A stretch of 37,893 nucleotides of DNA from an uncultured Pelagibacteraceae bacterium (GCA_902543665.1 CACBZI010000003.1:1-37893), one strand, 5' to 3'. Positions 7,727 through 17,158 are shown, counted from the stretch's first letter. The notes: generated by a model not told the origin, from the sequence alone. Numbers and translations are program-made.

Positions 7727-8414
7727 TATTAAGACTTTGAATTTTCCTATACATATCAGAAGTGTTTAAGTGGTAAAATTTTTGATTACTTTCTAAGCCC
7801 AGTAAGTTTTTATCTTTTATTAATTTATTCCATACTTTATTCAGTGAAAAAACTTCTGCCTTTTCATACATGAAAACACTTCTGTTAATAATTTGCAATC
7901 CAGTAAAAATAAATTGATTTTCACTATCCTTAGAAATTTTTTCATTATTTAAATTAAAATCTCCTTTAAAGGAAGGATCAATGGATAATTTCTTGTTCAC
8001 TAAAAGTAACGTCGGTTTATTATTTTTTAAATAAATAGCCTCTAGACTCTTTAATTCTGGAAGGTAATGCTTACTCCAAATAGTATCTGGATTAATTACA
8101 AAAAAAGGATTGTCACCAAAATTTTGTGTACCTTTAAGTACACCTCCGCCTGTGTCTAATAATAAATTTTCTTCATTAGAAATTGTAATCTTAACTTTAA
8201 ATTTCTTTCTATTAATAAATGATTTAATTTGATCAGGAAGATAATGAACATTAATACTTATTTCTTGCACACCATGGTTGATTAATAAATTTATCGCTCT
8301 TTCTAATAATGTATAATTATTTATTTCTAATAATGGTTTAGGAGTTTTTAGTGTCAAAGGCTGCATTCTTTTTCCTAAACCTGCTGCTAAAATCATTCCA
8401 TGTTTAATATTCAT
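7716..8414 (-). CDS. Sugar-1-phosphate nucleotidyltransferase, MurU-like
   Basis: This is a 232-residue nucleotidyltransferase. The NTP-binding signature LAAGLGKRMQPLTLKTPKPL covers 9-28, and the metal-binding Asp is in INPDT (D110). Together with the kinase gene just upstream (4-nt overlap), it resembles the AmgK-MurU pair: the kinase phosphorylates N-acetylmuramate (or GlcNAc) at C1, and MurU makes the UDP-sugar, recycling peptidoglycan without MurA. The pair is also conserved next to tsaE in many alphaproteobacteria, where its substrate is rarely proven. A general hexose-1-phosphate uridylyl- or guanylyltransferase remains possible. Family is firm, substrate only inferred. Confidence 0.88.
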   Translation of the reverse strand: MNIKHGMILAAGLGKRMQPLTLKTPKPLLEINNYTLLERAINLLINHGVQEISINVHYLPDQIKSFINRKKFKVKITISNEENLLLDTGGGVLKGTQNFGDNPFFVINPDTIWSKHYLPELKSLEAIYLKNNKPTLLLVNKKLSIDPSFKGDFNLNNEKISKDSENQFIFTGLQIINRSVFMYEKAEVFSLNKVWNKLIKDKNLLGLESNQKFYHLNTSDMYRKIQSLNITD

Positions 8415-9373
8415 ATTTTATTTAATTTTTTAAGTTTTTTAATAGACAAGTGTTTATAAAATAATAATTTAAAATTTTTGAGTGCTGGGTTTTGTAATCT
8501 TTTTTCTATGAGTGTCCATGTGTAAGGTAAAAATTTAAGATAATGATTTTTGTTATCTCTTTTGCATAAACGCATGAATATTCCTAATATTTTTAAATTT
8601 CTTTGCACTGACAAAATATCAAAGTCATTTTTTAATTTTTGTATATGATCGTTTTTAAGTTTTGAATTCTTATGGTAAAAATTTAATAGTTTATTTTGTA
8701 ATTGATTCGGTAATTTTATTCTTACGTCGTCAATTAAGGATGCTATATCATACAAAGGATTTCCAATAATTGCATCCTGGCTATCAATTATTCCTAATTT
8801 GTTTTTATTAATAATTACATTTGAAATATGAAAATCTCTATGTACAAAAGTATTATTTTTGAAATTTAATTTTTTATATATTTTATTTAATTCAGATCTA
8901 AGAATTTTCTTAATCTTACTAATTTTTTTGTTTTTGAGAGTATATTTTAAGTACCAATCAAAAAACAAATCAGATTCTTTGTGAAGATTTAATAATGTAT
9001 AATTTGGTATTTTAATTTTAAGCTTTTCAAATCTATAAAGTTTTTTTACTTTTATTTTTTGTATCTTAATTAATAATTTTATTAATGATTTATAGCTATT
9101 AAGTTTATTTTTTTTTGAAATTACGTGATCATAGAAGGATTTTTCGCCTAAATCAGAAATTTCTATCATATCATTTTTATAATGATTGCTTAATAATTTT
9201 GGAGCATTAATCCTGTTGTGATTAAGAATATTATTTATCACCACATATACTGCAAGATTTTTAAATTTTTCTTTTTTAGCAGAGACAATGATTGAGGTTT
9301 TGTTGTTTTTTTTTATTCTATAAAATTCTCTAAATGAAGCATCTCCTGAAATTTTTTTCAACTTATATTTCAT
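8411..9373 (-). CDS. APH-family sugar kinase, AmgK-like
   Basis: This is a 320-residue protein of the aminoglycoside-phosphotransferase fold. It has a GDASFREFYRI glycine-loop region near the start and the catalytic HRDFHISN at about 178-185. The metal-binding Asp is in IDSQDA (196-201), followed by GNPLYDIASLIDD. That arrangement matches AmgK-type cell-wall sugar kinases rather than antibiotic resistance enzymes. The protein is very lysine-rich, as expected in an AT-rich genome. I chose ATG at 9373, giving an 11-nt overlap with tsaE and a GGAAA upstream; an ATG at 9403 would add ten unconserved residues. It is coupled to the MurU-like gene by a 4-nt overlap. Confidence 0.82.
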   Translation of the reverse strand: MKYKLKKISGDASFREFYRIKKNNKTSIIVSAKKEKFKNLAVYVVINNILNHNRINAPKLLSNHYKNDMIEISDLGEKSFYDHVISKKNKLNSYKSLIKLLIKIQKIKVKKLYRFEKLKIKIPNYTLLNLHKESDLFFDWYLKYTLKNKKISKIKKILRSELNKIYKKLNFKNNTFVHRDFHISNVIINKNKLGIIDSQDAIIGNPLYDIASLIDDVRIKLPNQLQNKLLNFYHKNSKLKNDHIQKLKNDFDILSVQRNLKILGIFMRLCKRDNKNHYLKFLPYTWTLIEKRLQNPALKNFKLLFYKHLSIKKLKKLNKI

Positions 9374-9815
9374 TTTCAAAATATTTCCATTTGTTGACAC
9401 CATTTATTTTCATTTTTCTTTCCTTGTCATTTTCTCCATACTCAAAATGAATTTCTAATTTATTAGTCAATGGTGTTTTAATTAAGTCTGGCCATTCTAT
9501 AATTTTAACTGTTTTTTCATTTTCTGAAAAAATACCAAGATGATCTAATTCATTGGCTTTTTTTATCCGATAAAGATCGTAATGCATAATCTTAATATCT
9601 TTAATTTCATATTCATAAAGTAAGTTAAATGTAGGACTCAATACTTCTGTTTCTTTAAGTCCTTTTTGATTTTGTAAGTTATTAATTAAAAATCTTGTGA
9701 ATGTAGTCTTCCCTACACCGATTTCACCAATTAAGAAAATACAATCTCCATTTTCTAATTTTTTTGAAATTGATTTGGATATTTGATTTAAATGGTCTAA
9801 AGATTTTACAATCAT
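9363..9815 (-). CDS. tsaE: tRNA threonylcarbamoyladenosine biosynthesis ATPase TsaE
   Basis: TsaE is the small ATPase that works with TsaB and TsaD to place the t6A modification next to the anticodon of ANN-decoding tRNAs. The 150-residue protein has the P-loop GEIGVGKTTFTR (about 30-41), SPTFNLLYEY, HYDLYRIK and IIEWPDLI, all characteristic of the family in this order. It lies 9 nt downstream of ahcY and overlaps the AmgK-like kinase gene. The tsaE-kinase-nucleotidyltransferase order is common in alphaproteobacteria. Identification is firm. Confidence 0.95.
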   Translation of the reverse strand: MIVKSLDHLNQISKSISKKLENGDCIFLIGEIGVGKTTFTRFLINNLQNQKGLKETEVLSPTFNLLYEYEIKDIKIMHYDLYRIKKANELDHLGIFSENEKTVKIIEWPDLIKTPLTNKLEIHFEYGENDKERKMKINGVNKWKYFENEI

Positions 9816-9824
9816 TAGCTACTT

Positions 9825-11114
9825 TTAGTAGCGATAAGTATCTGGTTTAAATGGTCCTGATGGTTTAACGCTAATATAATCGGCCTGCTCTTTTGACATT
9901 TTTGTTAATTTAGCTCCCACTTTTTCTAAATGAAGCATTGCAACTTTTTCATCAAGATGTTTTGGAAGTACATAAACTTTCTTTTCATATTTATTTGAAT
10001 TATTCCATAATTCAATCTGAGCAATAACTTGATTTGTGAATGAAGCACTCATCACAAAACTAGGATGCCCTGTAGCACATCCAAGATTAACTAATCTTCC
10101 TTCTGCTAAAAGAATAATCCTTTTTTTATTAGGCAATTCAATTTCATGAACTTGAGGTTTTATTTCATCCCACTTATAATTTTTCAATGCTTCAACTTGA
10201 ATTTCGTTGTCAAAGTGACCAATGTTGCAAAGTATTGCTCTGTCTTTCATATTTCTCATATGATCTGCTGTGACTATATCTTTATTTCCTGTAGCGGTTA
10301 CAACTATATCAGCGTCTTTAATAGCTTCATCCATAACAACAACTTCGTAGCCTTCCATAGCAGCTTGTAACGCACATATAGGGTCTGTCTCGGTAACCAT
10401 AACTCTTGCACCTGCTTGACGTAATGAAGCTGCACTTCCTTTACCAACATCCCCAAATCCAGCTACAATGGCTACTTTACCTGACATCATAACATCAGTA
10501 GCTCTTTTTATACCGTCTACTAAACTTTCTCTACAACCATAGAGGTTGTCGAATTTAGATTTTGTAACTGAGTCATTTACATTTATAGCAGGGATTAATA
10601 ATTCTTTATTAGACTCCATTTTTTTAAGTGCTAAAACTCCTGTTGTAGTTTCTTCTGAAACTCCTTTAACATCTTTTAATAAATTTTTATATTCTTTATG
10701 CATTAAGGCTGTAAGATCACCACCATCGTCTAAAATCATATTTGGCTTCCAATCTTTTTTTCCCTCAATAGTTTGTTTAACACACCACCAGTACTCTTCT
10801 TCTGTCTCACCTTTCCAAGCAAATACAGGAATACCCGCTTTTGCTATTGCTGCTGCTGCGTGATCTTGTGTTGAAAAAATATTACATGAGGACCATCTAA
10901 CTTCTGCTCCTAATTCAACTAAAGTTTCAATTAAAACTGCGGTTTGTATTGTCATGTGAAGACAACCTAGAATTCTTGCACTCTTTAAAGGTTTTTTGCC
11001 TTTATACTCTTTCCTCAAAGCCATAAGTCCTGGCATTTCTGTTTCTGCTAAAGAAATTTCTTTTCTACCAAAATCTGCCTGGCTAATGTCTTTTACTTTA
11101 TAATCTTGCGCCAT
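9825..11114 (-). CDS. ahcY: Adenosylhomocysteinase
   Basis: AhcY splits S-adenosylhomocysteine into adenosine and homocysteine, which removes the inhibitor made by every methyltransferase. The 429-residue protein shows the NAD-binding loop [19 protein letters not shown], the substrate region [18 protein letters not shown] and the C-terminal [13 protein letters not shown], whose Lys/Tyr reach the NAD of the neighbouring subunit. I start it at ATG 11114 (MAQDYKVKD). The 13 residues the frame allows upstream are unconserved, and a good promoter ends about 4 nt before this ATG. It follows chvG by 48 nt. No SAH or SAM riboswitch fits in that gap. Confidence 0.96.
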   Translation of the reverse strand: MAQDYKVKDISQADFGRKEISLAETEMPGLMALRKEYKGKKPLKSARILGCLHMTIQTAVLIETLVELGAEVRWSSCNIFSTQDHAAAAIAKAGIPVFAWKGETEEEYWWCVKQTIEGKKDWKPNMILDDGGDLTALMHKEYKNLLKDVKGVSEETTTGVLALKKMESNKELLIPAINVNDSVTKSKFDNLYGCRESLVDGIKRATDVMMSGKVAIVAGFGDVGKGSAASLRQAGARVMVTETDPICALQAAMEGYEVVVMDEAIKDADIVVTATGNKDIVTADHMRNMKDRAILCNIGHFDNEIQVEALKNYKWDEIKPQVHEIELPNKKRIILLAEGRLVNLGCATGHPSFVMSASFTNQVIAQIELWNNSNKYEKKVYVLPKHLDEKVAMLHLEKVGAKLTKMSKEQADYISVKPSGPFKPDTYRY

Positions 11115-11124
11115 ATTGAAGGAG

Positions 11125-11153
11125 TTATTATCAACATAAATAAACCATAGCAA
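11125..11153 (-). promoter_or_regulatory. Candidate ahcY promoter
   Basis: On the minus strand TTGCTA (11153-11148), an exact 17-nt spacer and TAATAA (11130-11125) form a credible sigma-70 promoter in the short gap after chvG. The predicted start of transcription is about 4 nt before the ahcY ATG. No Shine-Dalgarno sequence is present in this gap. Confidence 0.5.
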
Positions 11154-11162
11154 GAAATAATG

Positions 11163-12683
11163 TTAGGACAATTTAGGAAGTAAAACCTCAACCTGTGCTC
11201 CTTTTGCATTCAGCCTATTTGAAGCTGCTATTGTACCTTTATGTAATTGAACAATGTTTTTAACAATATTCAAGCCTAGGCCAGAATGTTTTCCAAATCT
11301 CGTAGGCCTGTTACTGTAAAAACGTTTAAATATTTTCTGAGGTGATGTTTCTGCAAAACCGGGTCCCTCATCTTTAACTGATAATAATAGGTTGCTTGAA
11401 GTTTCATCAAGACCGATTTCAATTTTTTGATTATCTTCACTAAAGGAAATAGAGTTATCTAAAAGGTTCGCGATAACCTGTTCTATTCTATTACTAATAC
11501 CAAATATAAAATATCCATTTTTACTTTTAATTTTATTTATTACTCTTATCTCAATTTTTTTATTTTGGTTAATTAGATCTTGATTAAAATCTTCAACCAC
11601 TCCATTAATAATTTCAACTAAATTAATCTTGCTCATTTTCTCACGAGATAAAGATGCCTCGTCTTTTAGCATTTGAGTGTAATCCGTTATTAATCTTTCT
11701 ATCCGTTCAGCATCATGATTTATTATTTTAAGAAGTTTTTCACCCTCATTTTTTTCTGTAGTTATATCTAAAAGTTCTGAAGCGCTTTTTAAGGATGCAA
11801 GTGGATTTCTTATTTCATGAGCTAAATCATTTGAGAATGTTTCTGCTCTATTAGTTCGTTGTTGTAATTCTTTGGTCATTTCATCTATTGATTGGGTTAA
11901 TTTTCCGATTTCATCGTCTCTTACAAAAACTTTGTTTATATCAATTGTTTGGTTAGATTTTCTTTTAATTCCGTCACTAAATTTTACAAGAAGTCCAATT
12001 GGTTTAAGAATATATTTATTCAAAAATAGAGAAAAAATTAAAATTACGATTACTACAGCAATCATAGTTCTTATTATAAATGCTTTTCTCTCTTTTACGG
12101 CAGTAGTGATATCGTTCGCTTGCTCTGATACTACAATATATCCAATTTCATTATTTTTAAATTTAATTTTACTTAATGTACTTACAAAAAAATTATTTTT
12201 TTCATCGTTAGTTAATGTCATTACTTCATCATTATATTTATTTGTAATGATATCTTTAATCTCATCTATCTCCTCTTCTTCAAGTCTTTCTTCAATCTCG
12301 GGAGTAATTGTTTCACTGCCCAAAGCTTCCTCAAAAATAATATCAGAACCTGTAAAAACACTTTGATCCAAATCTAGAATATTTGTGTCACCGATGAGAT
12401 TTCCAGATAAATCATAAAATTGAACACGATCTAAACTTTGAAATAAAAATCTTGTGGAAAGTAGGAAATCACTAATTCCCTCTTTAGTGTATTCTATATT
12501 AAGTCTTTCGAGGTTATCCTTAGTATTATTAATGACTATTTTATGATTTTCTGATCTTTCTTTTACTAAGGTTGGCTGGATTGCTTCAAGGTATATAATT
12601 GTGAAAAGTCCTAAAACAGAAAAAACTGTAAGGTTAATTATTAAAAACTTCTTTAGAATAGAAGCTGATTTTTTTTGTTTCAT
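11163..12683 (-). CDS. chvG: Sensor histidine kinase ChvG (ExoS-like)
   Basis: This membrane sensor of 506 residues forms a two-component pair with ChvI. In order it has a first membrane helix (about 13-33), a periplasmic sensing domain (about 34-200, with an acidic stretch near 129-145), a second helix (about 203-221), HAMP (about 222-275), and a dimerisation domain with phospho-acceptor His289 in LAHEIRNPLASLKSASELL. The ATPase domain has the N-box NLLDNSISFS (407-416), DEGPG (438-442) and SGLGL (467-471). All catalytic motifs are intact. In alphaproteobacteria ChvG/ChvI controls acid, cell-envelope and host-association responses. The start overlaps the chvI stop by one base. Confidence 0.9.
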   Translation of the reverse strand: MKQKKSASILKKFLIINLTVFSVLGLFTIIYLEAIQPTLVKERSENHKIVINNTKDNLERLNIEYTKEGISDFLLSTRFLFQSLDRVQFYDLSGNLIGDTNILDLDQSVFTGSDIIFEEALGSETITPEIEERLEEEEIDEIKDIITNKYNDEVMTLTNDEKNNFFVSTLSKIKFKNNEIGYIVVSEQANDITTAVKERKAFIIRTMIAVVIVILIFSLFLNKYILKPIGLLVKFSDGIKRKSNQTIDINKVFVRDDEIGKLTQSIDEMTKELQQRTNRAETFSNDLAHEIRNPLASLKSASELLDITTEKNEGEKLLKIINHDAERIERLITDYTQMLKDEASLSREKMSKINLVEIINGVVEDFNQDLINQNKKIEIRVINKIKSKNGYFIFGISNRIEQVIANLLDNSISFSEDNQKIEIGLDETSSNLLLSVKDEGPGFAETSPQKIFKRFYSNRPTRFGKHSGLGLNIVKNIVQLHKGTIAASNRLNAKGAQVEVLLPKLS

Positions 12684-13381
12684 TAGCTAACATTCCATCT
12701 ATACCCACTTCCATATCTAGTTTCAATTGCAGAAAACTTTTCATCAACCTTTTTAAACTTTTTTCTTATTCTTTTTACATGACTATCAATTGTTCTGTCT
12801 TCAATTTCTGTATTTTCCTTATAAGCTATATCCATTAAGTGAGCTCTTTCCTTTATAACCCCTGGTCTTTTAGCTAATTCTTTGACAATTAAAAATTCTG
12901 TAGTAGTCAGCTTATCTGGCAGAGCTTTTCCATTCCATTCGCACTCTAATTGAGCAGGGTCCAATTTTAATTTCCCGTGGCTAATTATATTTTTTGTATC
13001 ATCAACAGTGTTAGTTTTTTTTCTTAATTGAACTCTTATTCTTTCTATCAAAACCTTAGTAGAAAAACCTCCAGATTTTTTAACGAAGTCATCAGCACCT
13101 AGCTTCAAACCAAGCAGTTCATCAACTTCATCATCTTTTGATGTTAAAAAGATTATTGGGATTGACATTTTTTTTTTAAGTTTTTTTAACAACTCTTCTC
13201 CATCCATCCTTGGCATTTTGATATCTAAAATTGCTAGATCAGGTGGGTTTCTAGTTAATCCAATTAAAGCAGACTCTCCGTCGATATAAGTCTGAACTTT
13301 GAAACCTTCTCTTTCCAAAGCCATGCTTATACTTGTTAGTATATTTCTATCATCATCTACTAAAGCAATTGTTTGAGTCAT
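12683..13381 (-). CDS. chvI: DNA-binding response regulator ChvI (OmpR family)
   Basis: This 232-residue regulator has a receiver domain (1-120) closely matching ChvI: VDDDRNIL, phospho-acceptor Asp53 in LAILDIKMPRMDGEELL, and IIFLTSKDDEVDELLGLKLGADDF. A winged-helix OmpR-type DNA-binding domain follows (about 135-232, ending ETRYGSGYRW). One feature is odd: after GADDF the usual ITKPFS is VKKSGGFS, so the cis-proline after the conserved lysine is lost and two residues are added. It is co-transcribed with chvG (TAATG-type overlap). A perfect TTGACA (13409-13404, minus) lies 22 nt upstream, but no good -10 follows it, so read-through from polA is possible. Confidence 0.92.
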   Translation of the reverse strand: MTQTIALVDDDRNILTSISMALEREGFKVQTYIDGESALIGLTRNPPDLAILDIKMPRMDGEELLKKLKKKMSIPIIFLTSKDDEVDELLGLKLGADDFVKKSGGFSTKVLIERIRVQLRKKTNTVDDTKNIISHGKLKLDPAQLECEWNGKALPDKLTTTEFLIVKELAKRPGVIKERAHLMDIAYKENTEIEDRTIDSHVKRIRKKFKKVDEKFSAIETRYGSGYRWNVS

Positions 13382-13420
13382 ATTTTTATTCTCTTAATTA
13401 TGTTGTCAAAATTTAGGCGT

Positions 13421-16186
13421 TTAATGGGCCTCTCCCCAATTGTTTCCAGAGTTAATACTGACTTCTAAAGGTATAGAAAACATATGATGATCCGAACTTG
13501 AAACTGACGTCATTGATTCTTTTACAATTTTTTTTACTTCAATCTCATCTTTTTTTAAACACTCAAAAATTAGTTCATCGTGTATTTGTAAAAGCATTTT
13601 TGCTTTCTTTTTTTCTTCAAGAGCTTTATCAATTTTAATCATTGCCAATCTAATAATATCTGCAGCAGATCCTTGTATTGGAGCATTAATTGCTGCTCTT
13701 TCCTGAAATGCTCGAACGCTAAAATTTTTATCATTAATTCCTCTTAAATGAATTCTTCTTCCAAAAATATTTGTTACAAAACCCTGCTTCCTACAAGTTT
13801 TTATTGTTGTATTCATATAATCTTTAATCTCAGGAAATTTTTTAAAATACGAATTAATGAAACTTAAAGCTTCTTCGTTTGACACCGATATTTGTTTTGC
13901 TAATCCATATTGTGTTATTCCATAAATAATTCCAAAATTAATGGCCTTTGCTTTTCGTCTAAAATCATCTGTCACTTTAGCAATCGGAACATTAAAGACT
14001 TGGCTCGCTGTTAAAGAGTGGATGTCCTGATTGTTTTTAAAAGCTTTCTTTAATTCCTTTACATCAGCCATATCAGCAAGAATTCTCATTTCTATTTGGT
14101 TGTAGTCCGCTGAAATAAGTAAATTATTTTTATCCGCTACAAATGCTTTTCTTATTTCTTTTCCATCTAAAGTTTTTATAGGAATATTTTGTAAATTTGG
14201 ATCACTCGAGGCTAGCCTACCAGTATTAGTTGCTGCGAGTAAGAAGGAAGTGTGAACTCTTTTTGTTTTTTTACTTATATGATCTTGCAAAGCATCTGTG
14301 TAAGTGCTTTTTAGTTTTGAAACCTGCCGCCATTCTAAAACTAAATTAGGAAACTTATGTCCTGTTGAAGCTAAATCTTCTAAGATTTTAGCACTCGTAG
14401 CTAAACTTCCTTTTTTTGTTTTTTTTAACTTAGCTATTTTTAGGTCATTATAAATAATTTCTCCAAGTTGTTTTGGTGAACCGATATTGAATTTTTTACC
14501 TGATATTTTGTAAATTTCTTTTTCAATAGTTATCAATCTTTCCTCAAATTTCTTAGAAAGTTTTTTAAGATAAGCGTCATCAACTTTTATGCCGTTCATC
14601 TCAAGCCTTGAAAGGATTTTGATCATTGGTTTTTCAAATTCCTCATAAACTCTTTCTAACTTTTCCTCAGATATTCTTTCAGATAAAACTTCATATAATC
14701 TTAAAGTTATATCTGCATCTTCAGCAGCATATTCAGTAGCAGGTTTAATATCTACGTCTGCAAAATTTAATTGTTTTTTTCCAGATCCTACTAAATCTTT
14801 ATACGAAATAGTTTTATGACCAAGATGCAATTCAGATAGAGTATCCATGTTGTGTCTATTATTTCCGGCATCTAATGTATACGAAAGTAACATCGTGTCT
14901 TCTACCGAGTTTAATTCGATGCCGTTATTTTTGAATATAATAAAATCGTATTTTATATTTTGGCCAACTTTTTTTATACTTGGATCTTCTAAAATTGGTT
15001 TAAGCTTTTTTAAAACTATATCCTTTTTTAATTCTGTTTTCTCTTTATGACCCACTGGAATATAGAAAGCCTCGTTGGCCTCATAACATACTGATATACC
15101 CACAAGATCCGCTTCTTGTGGATTTAGAGAAGAAGTTTCAGTATCGACCGCTATAACTGATTTTTCATCAAGTTTTTTTATTAATTCATCAAGTTGTTTT
15201 TCTTTTGAAATAGTTTTGTAGGTCTTAGTATTTATCTGATTATTTTTTTTTACTAAAGTTTTATCTTTAAAATCTTTTTTTGTTGGCTCACCATAAAAAC
15301 TAATTGATTGGCTTAACAGTCTATTAAATTCCATGTCTCTTAAAAAATCATACAATTTATCTTTATTTATTTCTTTAATGATGAAATCGGCAGCATCATT
15401 CTTGAGTGGAACATCATCTTTTAAAGTAACTAATTGCTTGCTAATCATGGCTTTATCTTTGTTAGACAATAATGTTTCTCTTCTTTTATTTTGAGGTATT
15501 TCTGATGCCTTCTTTAATAAATTTTCTAAAGTTTTGTATTTATTAATAAGTTCTGCCGCTGTCTTAATACCAATGCCTGGTACTCCTGGTACATTATCTG
15601 AACTGTCTCCAGCAAGCGATTGCACGTCAATTACTTGGTTTGGTTTAACTCCAAATTTTTCAATTACCTCTTTCTCACCTATTACTTTACTTTTCATAGG
15701 ATCAAATAATCTGACTTTATTTGATACTAGCTGCATCAAATCTTTATCCGATGATATTATTGTAACCTTAGCTCCAGCTTCTATAATTTTTTTTGCATAA
15801 GTTGCGATAAGATCATCTGCTTCGTAGTTTAAAAGTTCAATAGAAGGTAAGTTAAAGGCCTCAACAGATTTTCTTATGTATTCAAACTGAGGCGCTAAAT
15901 CATCAGGTGCTTCTGCTCTATTAGCTTTGTAATCGCTATAAATTTCATTTCTAAAATTTTTCCTGGCTGAGTCAAATATTACAGCAAAATGTGTTGGTTT
16001 ATTTTTGGAGTCATCTGATCTGGCATCTTCTAAAAGTTTAAAAAGCATTGAACAGAAACCGCTTACCGCTCCAGTTGGAAGGCCATCACTTTTCCTAGAT
16101 AGCGGAGGCAAGGCATAATAAGCACGAAAAATATATCCAGATCCATCGACTAAATAAAAATGATCTGTTTTTTTTATTGAACTCAT
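13421..16186 (-). CDS. polA: DNA polymerase I
   Basis: This 921-residue, full-length three-domain repair and Okazaki-fragment polymerase has an N-terminal 5' nuclease (about 1-290, with LVDGSGYIFRAYYALPP, IISSDKDLMQL and GDSSDNVPGVPGIG). A 3'-5' exonuclease domain covers about 325-505. Its catalytic DTET is intact (VIAVDTETSSL) and EDADITLRLYE is near its end, so proofreading is probably active. The polymerase domain covers about 520-921, with ADYNQIEMRILAD, RRKAKAINFGIIYGITQYGLA-type O-helix residues and LQIHDELIFE. It diverges from an ABC ATPase gene across 42 nt and leads into chvI 39 nt downstream. Confidence 0.97.
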   Translation of the reverse strand: MSSIKKTDHFYLVDGSGYIFRAYYALPPLSRKSDGLPTGAVSGFCSMLFKLLEDARSDDSKNKPTHFAVIFDSARKNFRNEIYSDYKANRAEAPDDLAPQFEYIRKSVEAFNLPSIELLNYEADDLIATYAKKIIEAGAKVTIISSDKDLMQLVSNKVRLFDPMKSKVIGEKEVIEKFGVKPNQVIDVQSLAGDSSDNVPGVPGIGIKTAAELINKYKTLENLLKKASEIPQNKRRETLLSNKDKAMISKQLVTLKDDVPLKNDAADFIIKEINKDKLYDFLRDMEFNRLLSQSISFYGEPTKKDFKDKTLVKKNNQINTKTYKTISKEKQLDELIKKLDEKSVIAVDTETSSLNPQEADLVGISVCYEANEAFYIPVGHKEKTELKKDIVLKKLKPILEDPSIKKVGQNIKYDFIIFKNNGIELNSVEDTMLLSYTLDAGNNRHNMDTLSELHLGHKTISYKDLVGSGKKQLNFADVDIKPATEYAAEDADITLRLYEVLSERISEEKLERVYEEFEKPMIKILSRLEMNGIKVDDAYLKKLSKKFEERLITIEKEIYKISGKKFNIGSPKQLGEIIYNDLKIAKLKKTKKGSLATSAKILEDLASTGHKFPNLVLEWRQVSKLKSTYTDALQDHISKKTKRVHTSFLLAATNTGRLASSDPNLQNIPIKTLDGKEIRKAFVADKNNLLISADYNQIEMRILADMADVKELKKAFKNNQDIHSLTASQVFNVPIAKVTDDFRRKAKAINFGIIYGITQYGLAKQISVSNEEALSFINSYFKKFPEIKDYMNTTIKTCRKQGFVTNIFGRRIHLRGINDKNFSVRAFQERAAINAPIQGSAADIIRLAMIKIDKALEEKKKAKMLLQIHDELIFECLKKDEIEVKKIVKESMTSVSSSDHHMFSIPLEVSINSGNNWGEAH

Positions 16187-16228
16187 ATATACATATTACA
16201 TTGAAATCTAAATGAATTATAAAAAAGT
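16187..16228. promoter_or_regulatory. Divergent polA / ABC-ATPase promoter region
   Basis: This 42-nt gap must serve both genes unless their promoters lie inside the opposite gene. On the plus strand TTACAT (16196-16201), a 16-nt spacer and TATAAA (16218-16223) would start transcription almost at the ATPase ATG. On the minus strand a perfect TATAAT (16221-16216) overlaps it, giving polA a leader of about 23 nt; a TAATAT (16198-16193) closer to the polA ATG is an alternative. Neither gene has a Shine-Dalgarno site. Positions are seen; promoter activity is inferred. Confidence 0.4.
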
Positions 16229-17158
16229 ATGAATAAATTTGCCCTAGCTGTTGAAAATCTAACAAAGGTCTATTCCAGTCCTAAAACCAAAAAAGATAAT
16301 AAAGCTTTAAATGAATTAAGTTTTGAAGTCAGACAAGGTGAGGTATTTGGGTTATTAGGACCAAATGGAGCAGGCAAGACAACATTTCTAAGTATTCTAG
16401 GAGGGACCGTTATTAAAACTAGTGGGAAAGTAAATGTTTGGGGTTTCGATTTAGATCAAAATCCTCGTCAAGTCAGAGCGTCTGTAGGAATAGTTCCTCA
16501 GGAAGTAAACTTAGATGCTTTTTTTAGTCCAAAAAAGCTGCTTGAGCTTCAGGCTGGACTTTACGGTATTTCTAAAGAAAACCGGATAACTGATTTAATA
16601 TTAAAGATGGTTTCTCTTCAAGATAAAGCTAATGCATACTCAAGAAGCTTGTCGGGCGGTATGAAGAGAAGATTACTTATAGCAAAGGCTATGGTTCATC
16701 AACCCCCAATTTTAATTTTGGATGAACCTACAGCTGGTGTTGATGTAGAACTTAGAAATAATCTTTGGGAAAATGTAAAGGCTCTAAACAAAGAAGGGGT
16801 AACAATAATATTAACAACGCACTATCTGATTGAAGCACAAGAAATGTGTGATCGAATAGCAATAATCAATAAGGGAAATTTAGTTGCGCTGGATACCACT
16901 AAAAAATTATTAGAGAGAATTAAAACTAAAAAAATAAATTTTAAAGTTAAAAGTATTGAATTAAATAAGAATTTAATGATGAAGGATATTAATTTTAAAA
17001 TAAACTCTGAAAATTCAATATTAGTAACTTATGAAAAAAATTCACTAGATTTTGGAGAAATAATCAATTATTTAAATGAAAATAATATCAAAATTGAGGA
17101 TATTTCAACAGAAGATGGTGATTTAGAAGATGTTTTTGTTCAATTAACAAAACACTAG
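16229..17158 (+). CDS. ABC-2 type transporter ATP-binding protein (no permease alongside)
   Basis: This 309-residue cytoplasmic ATPase is of the NodI/CcmA/YadG group. It has Walker A GPNGAGKTT (44-52), the signature LSGGMKRRLLIAKAM, Walker B ILILDEPTAGVD and the switch histidine in LTTHYLIEAQEMCDRIA. An additional C-terminal domain of about 80 residues ends in DGDLEDVFVQLT, as in ABC-2 export ATPases. Such proteins pair with a separate six-helix ABC-2 permease, but the next gene is bioY, 31 nt downstream. The sequence does not resemble the EcfA ATPases that drive BioY. The permease is probably elsewhere in the genome; substrate is unknown. Confidence 0.9.
   Translation: MNKFALAVENLTKVYSSPKTKKDNKALNELSFEVRQGEVFGLLGPNGAGKTTFLSILGGTVIKTSGKVNVWGFDLDQNPRQVRASVGIVPQEVNLDAFFSPKKLLELQAGLYGISKENRITDLILKMVSLQDKANAYSRSLSGGMKRRLLIAKAMVHQPPILILDEPTAGVDVELRNNLWENVKALNKEGVTIILTTHYLIEAQEMCDRIAIINKGNLVALDTTKKLLERIKTKKINFKVKSIELNKNLMMKDINFKINSENSILVTYEKNSLDFGEIINYLNENNIKIEDISTEDGDLEDVFVQLTKH

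Noticed and set aside
8411-9373. Antibiotic resistance by aminoglycoside phosphotransferase
   Set aside because: The GDASFREF start and the paired nucleotidyltransferase next to tsaE point to an AmgK-like sugar kinase, not a resistance enzyme.
10146-10863. Open frames antisense to ahcY
   Set aside because: These are shadows of a highly conserved gene, with compositions that follow its codon pattern and no start signals. The same applies to antisense frames in the RND pump, polA, chvG and katG.
11115-11162. SAH or SAM riboswitch before ahcY
   Set aside because: Only 48 nt separate chvG and ahcY, and a promoter fills most of it. The expected conserved loops are absent.
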